A program made the position numbers and the translations under genes. The notes beneath the pieces are model-generated. The model saw only the letters and a program-made list of their open reading frames with translations, did no database searches and had not been told where the DNA came from. This document shows, piece by piece, positions 8,730-16,900 of a DNA stretch of 64,000 nt (position 1 is the first letter of the stretch; every line of letters begins with the position of its first letter). The DNA is taken from contig NZ_CP051684.1 in NCBI RefSeq assembly GCF_012849375.1, forward strand, positions 5,146,001 to 5,210,000. Direction: 5' to 3'. This DNA is from Duganella dendranthematis (GTDB lineage: Bacteria > Pseudomonadota > Gammaproteobacteria > Burkholderiales > Burkholderiaceae_D).

Positions 8730-9653
8730 TCATCGGTTGGGGTGATTGTCGGTCGCGATGACAGAACTACGTTCGTCTAGAAGCTTGTAGAGCGTATCGT
8801 TACCGCTGACGGTGTTGCCTTGCAAGGTGACGTTCGGTGAATTTTTCAGGACAATGGATTGGCTGCTGGAGGTATTGCCTTTGATCGTGATGTGATTGTT
8901 GCGTATTACGCTGTTTGCTGCGTCTTCGAGGTACAAGGCGACTGGTGCTTCGCCGCTCGCCTCGGATTCGGTTTTGGCGTGCAAAATAATTTCGTTGTCC
9001 TCAAAAATCAGATTGGGCCCAAAAACATTGACTGTGCCATTTCCGCCGATGATTTTGCAGTGCCGGATGATGTTATTCATCCCTTGCATGATAATGACTT
9101 GGCTATCTCCTTGTAGAGTAAGATTTTCCAAGATAAACTCGGTAGGTCGATAGATTGCTGCATAGCCGTTAAACACTGCAATAGGAAAATTCCGTCCAAA
9201 TCTAATATTTCTGTTTTTGTCATTAAAGGCATCCACCATGTAAATAGTTGGTCCCGAAGTGCTGCTAATAAAGCCGTTTCGAATCGATATCGCCCTTAGT
9301 GGAGAGGATTCCATGGCAAATACTCGAATACCTTCTCTATGTTCCACACGGGTTTTCAGATTATGCCCGTTCAGATCTGCAAAAACCTCGCTATGACGGA
9401 TCAATAGCAATGGGGACTTCGGGACTGGCTGATGTGGTAATTTAAAAATAGGGTCGTCTTGGCTCAAGTTTTGGCCGACGCAAAACTTGCCACTGTCCCA
9501 AATTGCGATTGTCCAGTTATCTCCGCTGGTATCAACGACTCTTTGACAAACAACATCGCCACTCATATTTAAATGAGGCGCAGCCTCGGAAGAAAAAATA
9601 CTGGCAAAGAGTAAGGAGGAGATTAGTATGGTTATATACTCATTCGAAAACAT
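8730..9653 (-). CDS. Secreted beta-helix protein, family B, downstream copy
   Basis: 307 residues. The N-terminus is hydrophobic (ITILISSLLFASIF) and should be a signal peptide. The module with two Cys (DVVCQRV and SGKFCVGQNL) precedes a rung reading LLLIRHSEVFADLNGHNL. The second half is beta-helix: FILENLTLQG, MNNIIRHCKIIGGNGTVNVF, LIFEDNEIIL, SVIRNNHITIKG, VTLQGNTVSG. The half from about residue 170 is nearly identical to the B copy at 11284-12216, while the N-terminal half has diverged. It ends 3 bp before the GTG of family C. Function unknown. Confidence 0.75.
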   Translation of the reverse strand: MFSNEYITILISSLLFASIFSSEAAPHLNMSGDVVCQRVVDTSGDNWTIAIWDSGKFCVGQNLSQDDPIFKLPHQPVPKSPLLLIRHSEVFADLNGHNLKTRVEHREGIRVFAMESSPLRAISIRNGFISSTSGPTIYMVDAFNDKNRNIRFGRNFPIAVFNGYAAIYRPTEFILENLTLQGDSQVIIMQGMNNIIRHCKIIGGNGTVNVFGPNLIFEDNEIILHAKTESEASGEAPVALYLEDAANSVIRNNHITIKGNTSSSQSIVLKNSPNVTLQGNTVSGNDTLYKLLDERSSVIATDNHPNR

Positions 9654-9759
9654 ACATGCCCTTATTTAAAAATAGTTCCATTGAAATCATCTTGCTGGAA
9701 TTTGTCCCCGACCTTGTGATCGTTGCTGTCCTTGTTATATATTAAATATTTCTTGGGAT
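9654..9759. other. AT-rich spacer at a duplication breakpoint
   Basis: 106 bp between the truncated A copy and the downstream B copy. It holds no credible gene. In the upstream unit the corresponding interval contains the rest of A plus gene X, about 1.4 kb, so this spacer marks where that stretch was lost or replaced. Confidence 0.5.
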
Positions 9760-10161
9760 TCATAGAACTGTCAGCGGTTGCTCGATCCGTTGCGCCACAA
9801 TGCCATTAGAATTTCTATCGCTGTATATGGTGTGATTGGACATTTCGATAGTGACATCATTCGCTATTATTGTAATCAAGTTACTGTCTGATGTCGGCCC
9901 GGTATGGCCTGCCAAATCCGCAAGACGCTGCTGCCAGAAATCGACGCTAACGCAGTGGAGTCCCGGCTCTTTAATTACTGCTTGTTGATAGGGGCCGAAT
10001 TTTGGTCGTAAATCGGTGCAAAACGCGGAACGGTTCGAACTCGGCATCGGCGGCTGCAAGAATGACTTTGTCTGTTCAGTCGCCCATAGGATCCAGAGGG
10101 TGCATAATAAGGGGACCATCAGGAAAAGCTTCGAGCGAAAGCGAGGCGCGTAGAGTTTCAT
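9760..10161 (-). pseudogene. Truncated family A beta-helix gene
   Basis: 133 residues, closely matching the first ~125 residues of the family A gene at 12936-13946. It shares the N-terminal anchor, KFGPYQQAVIKEPGLHC, the DFWQQRLAD segment and NDVTIEMSNHTI. The match stops after NGIVAQRIEQ, where five foreign residues (PLTVL) and a stop follow. All beta-helix rungs of the full gene are missing. It looks like the 5' stump of A left after deletion or unequal recombination at about 9780. It may still yield a short anchored peptide. Confidence 0.75.
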
Positions 10162-10219
10162 CGGGTTTACTATGCAGGGCTGAACTTGTGGAAATCATGG
10201 TTTTCTTTTCCGCCAATAA

Positions 10220-11280
10220 TCAATTTTCTGGCCACTTCCCAAATCGTTTTCGGTTGTTGTGCGCCCGCGCGGAAGATTGCCCGTCGAGCGCTTTGTAGAG
10301 GTTGTTAGCGCCGGTGACCTCGTTGTCTTCGATGACAACGTCGGGGCTATTGGCAAGCAGAATCGCTTGCTCGGCATTGAACAAACCCTCGATCGTGATT
10401 TTGTTGCCCCTGATGATGAGTCCTGGTGCATCGCGGATCCATATGGCGGCATAATCCAAATAGTAGGTACCAAATCTCGGGCGCGAATTGTCTTGGGCAA
10501 CCGGTGGAGGGAGTGTACGCCTGACGATAATTTCGTTGTCGATGAGTTGATTGTTTGCGCCGAACAGCGCCACCGCTTCATGGCCTTCCACTTCAATACG
10601 ACAATGACGAATGACGTTGTTGCGACCGATTAGATAGGCAGCCAACCCACCGCTTTTGATGGTGAGGTTTTCCAAGAGAATATTTGTGTGGCTGAAATCT
10701 CCAAAGTCTGGACCGTACCACTCTGTCACGGTATCGAGTAGAGCTGGATCAGGTCGATAGTTGTGTCTATATCCCACGTACTGCCATCCCGTGAAAGATA
10801 CGCCTTTGCCATTCACTTCAATACTGCCGTTCGTAAACGAAAATGTATGGGGGAGGTCTGGTGGATTTTCCCTCCAACGTAGCCCTCAATTGCGACGCCG
10901 GCACGATCTGAGCGTAGCGTGTGCCCGCGTAAATCTAATGTAATGTCACTATTTGAAAGTTGAATTAGCGGACCCGACCCACCTGGTTCGCCGAGTAGCT
11001 TGGCGATTCCCACGTTTCGGACAATATCCTGGGCCAAGCAAAAGCGACCTGGGCCGCTGAGCGACAAATTTTCTCCCCCGTGATACAGCCAAAACCCAGC
11101 CGGAGTCAAGGTAGATTGGCCCTCATATCTCACCAGTGCAAGGTTGGCTGGGACGCGGATTTCCTTGTGGCCCTCAGGCAGTCGTATTTGAAAACATTCC
11201 TGCGCTAAACTTGGTGAAGTTATCAATGCCAACATGCAAATTGCAGCAATGCGAATCGCGGTATGGGTAGCCATATGCAC
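10220..11280 (-). pseudogene. Family C beta-helix gene, upstream copy, single-base frameshift
   Basis: Two frames (10813-11280 and 10220-10816) together match the intact family C protein end to end. The combined interval is 1061 bp against 1062 bp for the intact copy at 7665-8726, so exactly one base is missing. The frame breaks near 10845-10860, beside a GGGGG run. Upstream the protein reads through VGGKIHQTS and then becomes nonsense ending RTAVLK; the second frame resumes at the counterpart of VDGQGISLTGWQY. Either this copy has decayed, or the base is a sequencing error or phase-variable tract. The start is GTG at 11280 or ATG at 11274, immediately after family B. Confidence 0.8.
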
Positions 11281-11283
11281 AGT

Positions 11284-12216
11284 TCATCGGTTGAGGTGAT
11301 TGTCGGTAGCCATGACAGAACTCTGTTCGTCGAGGAGGTTATAGAGGGAATCGGTACCGCTGATAGTATTGCCTTGCAAGGTGACGTTCGGTGAATTTTT
11401 CAGGACAATAGCTTGACTGCCGGAGGTATTGCCTTTGATCGTAATGCGGTTGTTGCGAACGACGCTGCCGGCTGCGTCTTCGAGATACAGGGCGGCTGGC
11501 GCTTGGTCGCTTGCCTCAGCCTGGGCTCTGGCGTGCAAAATAATTTCGTTATCCTCAAAAATCAGATTGGGACCGAAAACATTGACTGTGCCGTTACCGC
11601 CAATGATCTTGCAATGCCGGATTATGTTGTTCATGCCCTGCATGATGATGACGTGATTTTCGGCCGTGAGCGTGAGGTTCTCCAGCACGAACTCGGTAGG
11701 TTTGTATTGAGTAAGATCACCGGCTGACTCCGCAATGGCAAAGCGGCCGCTGCCAAAGCGTACGTTATTGCTGTTCCAAGAATTAACCATAAATATGGTT
11801 GGCTGACTCGCGGTACGGATTGTTCCGCTTCTTATTTCAATAGTATGCCGAGGCATTCTCGACGTATCTTCCGCCACCACCCCTTGCCCAGTTGGGGTTT
11901 GTGCGGAAAGATTTCGATTCATTAAATCAACAGTAACATTACTCGAAAATATGCTGATCAACGGGCTCATTGGGACCGCCTGATGTGTCAACCGAATCAA
12001 AGGAAAAGTTTGTTTAAGAGTACTTCCTATACAAAAAATTCCTGAATTACGGATTGAAACAGACCAATTGTCCGTTGTTAGGTCCACCGCGACTTCACAG
12101 AATGAATTGTGTACTTTGGGATTTAATTGCTCTGCATTTGAAAATGAAGGAGTAAGTATTCTGTGAATTATGAAAATTTTGATAAAAATTTTAATCGTAC
12201 GAAAGTTGATGCGCAT
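11284..12216 (-). CDS. Secreted beta-helix protein, family B, upstream copy
   Basis: 310 residues with a basic, hydrophobic N-terminus (INFRTIKIFIKIFIIHRIL) likely acting as an export signal. It shows the same two-Cys module (NSFCEVAV, SGIFCIGSTL), then LISIFSSNVTVDLMNRNL, then rungs FVLENLTLTA, MNNIIRHCKIIGGNGTVNVF, LIFEDNEIIL, SVVRNNRITIKG and VTLQGNTISG. The last ~140 residues are almost the same as in the B copy at 8730-9653. Its stop sits just before the family C GTG, matching the lower unit. Function unknown. Confidence 0.75.
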   Translation of the reverse strand: MRINFRTIKIFIKIFIIHRILTPSFSNAEQLNPKVHNSFCEVAVDLTTDNWSVSIRNSGIFCIGSTLKQTFPLIRLTHQAVPMSPLISIFSSNVTVDLMNRNLSAQTPTGQGVVAEDTSRMPRHTIEIRSGTIRTASQPTIFMVNSWNSNNVRFGSGRFAIAESAGDLTQYKPTEFVLENLTLTAENHVIIMQGMNNIIRHCKIIGGNGTVNVFGPNLIFEDNEIILHARAQAEASDQAPAALYLEDAAGSVVRNNRITIKGNTSGSQAIVLKNSPNVTLQGNTISGTDSLYNLLDEQSSVMATDNHLNR

Positions 12217-12243
12217 TTTATGTCGCCTGATAAAAATAATTAA

Positions 12244-12894
12244 TCAACTTGAGGATGAAGTCGTCGTCGGTTGTCTATCGACCAAGTACGCGGACACGAG
12301 GATCGATGGCAGCAGCCAAAATATGTATAGCAACTCATTTGGAATTGGGGCAATTCCGCTCACATTCAGTACTAGCACGATAGTAAAAGTAGACACGAAA
12401 ATAGTGAAAGTGATGCATTTTTCCTGGTAAAGCCTGTGGGAAAAGCATAGGAAGAGAAGTAATCCAAGTGTCACTATCAGAAAAGGCAGTACCAGAACGT
12501 ATAGAAGATAAAACGGGGCTACGGTGCCTAAATCCACGCGGCTTGGCGTCGGAGCATCCGGTACACCAATACTGATCGCGTAGGGTAATAGTATGATGTA
12601 AGTGCTATGCAAGAAAAATAAAGGCCAACAAATCAATTGACCTACAAGAATTACCGCTATCGCGTTGAAACAGCTTGGGCTCAAGGGACGGTTTAGAAAA
12701 ATATTCACACCCAAGGAAAGCACCGCCATAGCTAGAAGCCTACATCCCTGAAGCAAGATGCTAAAATAAATTAAAATACTCCAAAATTTTATTAAGTAAG
12801 GCTGAGGAGTAATTAATATGTTTAAAATGTATAGTGAGTATAATCCAAGCGGTGATAAAATTAACCGAAGCGTTCGACTTGTTTTGGTTTTCAT
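12244..12894 (-). CDS. Six-helix membrane protein X, AT-rich
   Basis: 216 residues with about six hydrophobic helices (for example LGLYSLYILNILIT, FYLLYVLVLPFLIVTLGLLL, ITFTIFVSTFTIVLVL) and a Thr/Ser-rich tail. It has a good ribosome site (AGGAG) ahead of the ATG at 12894. Base composition is the most AT-rich of the window. It lies between beta-helix genes A and B and has no counterpart in the lower, duplicated unit. No family is recognised. As a polytopic membrane protein beside a putative RHS effector it could be an immunity protein, but that is only positional inference. Confidence 0.6.
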   Translation of the reverse strand: MKTKTSRTLRLILSPLGLYSLYILNILITPQPYLIKFWSILIYFSILLQGCRLLAMAVLSLGVNIFLNRPLSPSCFNAIAVILVGQLICWPLFFLHSTYIILLPYAISIGVPDAPTPSRVDLGTVAPFYLLYVLVLPFLIVTLGLLLFLCFSHRLYQEKCITFTIFVSTFTIVLVLNVSGIAPIPNELLYIFWLLPSILVSAYLVDRQPTTTSSSS

Positions 12895-12935
12895 GGCGCG
12901 CTCTCCTACCTAGGGTTGCAAAAAAACTACTATAG

Positions 12936-13946
12936 TCACCATTGCTTGTTCCTGTGTTTTTCAACTACATTACTCTTAATGTCGGCTGTGCTTCCTTTTG
13001 TAGAAGTCACGATATCGGCAGAGCCTACAATTGTGTTGTCTGATATATGTACGCTAACGCTGGCATCGGTGAGATAAATGTTGTGGTAGGTCCGAGACGT
13101 CCCCTTGACTTGAATCCTATTGCCGCTAATTACTGTGTTGGTCGCTCGATGCAAGGCTATGGCTGCGCGTTGGTTTTTTCTGAAATCAGATAGATTGTCG
13201 AATTGAGACAGCAGACCTGATTCACCATTGGCGGGTGGCATGGGCTCAGTGAGAGTAATTATATTATTTATAATTTTTCCGTTAGGACCTGCCAACATGA
13301 CAGCGCTGTTCCCGCCACTCTCAATTATGCAGTTGCGGATGATGTTGCCATCTCCCTCGAGTTTTATGCCGACGTTGTCTGTTTTGATAAGTAGATTTTC
13401 AAGTACGATACCTGATTTTCTAAAACCGGAAATGTTTTTCGGAGCTTGATCATTGATATTATTCATGGACCATTGATCCAATATGGCCACGCCTGTTCCT
13501 GCGCCCCTGAGGTCCAGGACTCCATTCTTGATGACGATATTGATTGGTATAGATCTATCGTTTTGCTCGATCCGTTGCGCCACAATACCATTGGAATTTC
13601 CGTCACTGTGTATGGTGTGATTGGACATTTCGATCGTCACATCATTCGCTATTATTGAGATCAAGTTACTGTCTGAGGTCGGCCCGGTATGGCCTGCAAA
13701 ATCCGCAAGACGCTGCTGCCAGAAATCAACGCTAACGCAGTGGAGTCCCGGCTCTTTAATTACTGCTTGTTGATAGGGGCCGAATTTTGGTCGTACCTCG
13801 CTGCAAAAAGCAAACCCATTCGGAGTCGACACCGGTGGTTGTAAGAATGACTTCAATTGTTCCGTCGGCCAAAGCAGCCAAACGGCACATAGTAATAAAG
13901 CCATAAGGAGTAGCTTTGACCGACAGCTAAACATATCGATTTTCAT
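12936..13946 (-). CDS. Membrane-anchored beta-helix protein, family A, full length
   Basis: 336 residues. An N-terminal hydrophobic stretch (LLLMALLLCAVWLLW) is followed by a proline-rich spacer, so it should be exported and probably anchored. The N-terminal module has Cys in AFCSEV and GLHCVSVDF, then LISIIANDVTIEMSNHTI. The rungs include IVIKNGVLDLRG, IVLENLLIKTDN, GNIIRNCIIESGGNSAVML, KIINNIITL and VISGNRIQVKG. It starts 5 bp after the RHS stop with no ribosome site between them, so its translation probably depends on the RHS gene. That coupling suggests a partner or protective role for the RHS protein; no catalytic motif is visible. Confidence 0.75.
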   Translation of the reverse strand: MKIDMFSCRSKLLLMALLLCAVWLLWPTEQLKSFLQPPVSTPNGFAFCSEVRPKFGPYQQAVIKEPGLHCVSVDFWQQRLADFAGHTGPTSDSNLISIIANDVTIEMSNHTIHSDGNSNGIVAQRIEQNDRSIPINIVIKNGVLDLRGAGTGVAILDQWSMNNINDQAPKNISGFRKSGIVLENLLIKTDNVGIKLEGDGNIIRNCIIESGGNSAVMLAGPNGKIINNIITLTEPMPPANGESGLLSQFDNLSDFRKNQRAAIALHRATNTVISGNRIQVKGTSRTYHNIYLTDASVSVHISDNTIVGSADIVTSTKGSTADIKSNVVEKHRNKQW

Positions 13947-13951
13947 CGTTT

Positions 13952-16900
13952 TTACTTTGGCAACGGAGAGGTCCCCCTAGGTAGAATCGTGCCAACATAA
14001 TCCGAGGGAGTAAGTCTGCTCAGGGCGTCATCTCGGTTTGTCGCGGCTTGATTATCGCTGTACGCATCTCGTCCCTGTTGATAGGTAAGATCAATTCCGG
14101 AATAGCCTAAGTACTGAAGAGCATTGTTAAGTATCGCAACTTTGTCGCCTATATTTGCCGAATCCTCACTTGCCTGGAAGGCATTGAAAACTTTCAATGT
14201 ATACGTGATCGTATTTATTGACGACTCTTGGTGATTTGCGGGGTTGCTGAAAGCTTTCAGTTTACTGAACACTTCTGTTTCCATCTCTAGGGTCCTTGCT
14301 TCATTGTTGTCCCATGGCGCAATTGGAATACCTGCTATTTCTAGAGTGGGATGGTTATATGTATAGTCCGGGTCTTTGCTTCCCATTAAGTGGCCAATAC
14401 CAAGTCCTCCGGTAGTCGCTGCATACGGTTCGTTGAACCTGTCTCGATGTGCAAACGTGTCTTCAAAAGCATGAAGATATTCACCGAAGAGTTGAGCGCT
14501 TGAAAGGCAGTTGGCATTGGGGTCGGTCTTCGCGAAATTGGATGCATCCAGTAGGCGCTGAAGTTGTGGACTTGCCGGCATGACAATACGTCGATCTACA
14601 TAGCTCTGCAAATCACTACCAGTCGTAATGTAGTAGAGGCTTTCAACTGCGGTTCGAGGAGGGTCGTAACCATCCTCCACGAAATGGTAGCGCACTAGCG
14701 CGGGCTGATTTATGAAAACACTATCCCAATAGTCCAGAAACCTTCCGTCCTTCATTGGCCTAGTCACCGGGTTCGTATCGATATACTCAGTCGCTAGCGC
14801 AATCTGGCGCGCGACATCTTTATCTACTCCCGCTGTGATCGCCAGAAAGAACGTCATGTAATAGTGAACGTCGATTTGATACAAACCTAGAGGATCGACG
14901 TTCGTGAGCGGATTATTTGACGCATATGTGTATGGATTAGTTCCGGCGCTGACCCCCAGCGGGTCGGGGGCCAGGTAGCGTCCCAGTAGTGGGTCATAGT
15001 CGCGCAGGTAATTGTAGTGCAGGCCGGTTTCTGCGTCATAGACTTGACCAGGGAAGCGCAAATCCATCTGGAATGGTTTTCCATTTTTTGAGACCGCCGC
15101 GTAGGTCACGCGCGCTTGGCCAAATGCGGCCGTGGCTGCTTGCCATACCGCCTGCCGTCGCTCATCTAGGACTTCCTGAGGGGTGCCCAAGTGATCTGCC
15201 ACGATAGCAAAGACTTGTGGCAGGCTGCTGCGGGCCTTGCCTTCAGTGCGCATCTTGACTGCACTCCACAAGCGACGGATCAGAGAGGTGCTATCCATCA
15301 TTTCAACTTTTGCCACCGGCTTGCCGTACAGGTAAACGTAGTGGGCGGTGATGTGTCCACGGCTGTCCGTCTCGGCGGCTAGACGTTCGTCGTTATACAG
15401 CGAATAGGTGGTTTCACCTCGGATCGCCACCTTGGCGAGCGAGACCGGTACAAGCTCTGATCGAAGTGAAAAAATAGTCTTCGCGATGCGCTCGCCTTGG
15501 CTGTTGTAGTGGTAACGCGCAATAAGTTGACTGTTCTCGTATACAGAGAGAGGGCGTTTGTCGCGGCTATAGAAGATGTGTCTGTTAGTCGCGCCGCTGG
15601 TCTGCCATCGCAGTTGTACTATTGGTAGCCCTGTAGGATGGTAAAACCAAGCATTCTGCACATGTGGGACTGCGGTTGCATTCGCCTGTGTGGTCGAGAG
15701 CAGCCAGTTGCCCCTCGGTGCATAATTGAATCTAAGTGCCGTTGGCTCCGTGGCAGGAATCTCATCTCCGAATTGGTGCGTAAACTTGACCGACTCTGCG
15801 ACGCGGTTGCCGACCGGGTCGTAGCGGAAAGTTGAGTCCGCTCCGTCGCTGGAGACGATGCTGGTCAGTCTGTCCATCCTGTCATAAGCGTATATTTCGC
15901 GCCGCGCGTTGGGCGGCTTGCCAACGTCAGGTGCGGCTATTTGGCGTTCAATCTGGACCAGTCTGTCAGCTTCGTCGTAATGGTTGATTTGCTGGTAGAG
16001 CGGCGTGTTGGCGCTATCCGGCTTGGAGGAGAACCATGCCGCGATACGGCGCCACCACGGGCCATTTGCTGAATCCGCGACCGTGCGCAATTGCGCAATG
16101 CGGCCACGCCGGTCCAGCTGGATTTGTTGCCGCGCGCCGTTGCTCATCGTGTAGCCGGTCAGCCCGCCAGCAATGGTTTGCTCGATGTCGCTGACGACGA
16201 TTTGATCATCGAACAGAATCGCGTGGAGCTGGCCGGGACGGTAACGCTGGTCCGCCCGTTGACGCGCATCGCCCGCTGCGGCAAAGCGGTAGTGCAGGCT
16301 ATGCCCGTCAGGCAGGACTTGATGAACCAGGCGACCAGCTTCGTCGTATTCGTACCGGGTAATGAAGAGCAGTGCTTCAGAGGCGGTGCGCGCGGTCACG
16401 TCGGCCAGCCAGCGTGTCTCTTTGGTTTTCTGGCCCAACGCGTCGTATTGGTATTCCAGGCGCTCGACGGCATGTGCCGGGTTGCCATCGGTGGTGCTGA
16501 CCATGCCGGCCAGCCGGCTCCCGCGATATCGGTATTGCAGCAGATTGGTGATCTTGTCCTTGCCGACTGCCAGCAGCCGGCCGGCGTGGTCGTAGCTGTA
16601 GCTGGTGGCTGTACCGGTTTCATCGATGCGAACCAGTGGCCGGCCTGCCACGTCATAGCGGAACAGGGTAACGCCCCGGTCCGGGTCCGCTTCGAATACT
16701 TTGAGGCCGAAGTCGTCATAGCGCCGCAGCGTGTTGACGGCGTTTGGCGCGGTGACTTGGGTTGCGTGGCCGGCATTGTCGTAGGCCAGAGCTAGCGAGG
16801 CCGCGTCCTTGCTGTCGGCAGCGTCGGTGCGATTGGCAAGACGGCCATCCGCGTCGTAGGCGAAGGTGGCGCGCGCGCCGATGGCGTTGGTGATGGCGAT

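Noticed and set aside
12170..12430. Plus-strand 86-codon frame in the AT-rich region
   Set aside because: It overlaps the starts and ends of genes B and X on the other strand and has no ribosome site or domain.
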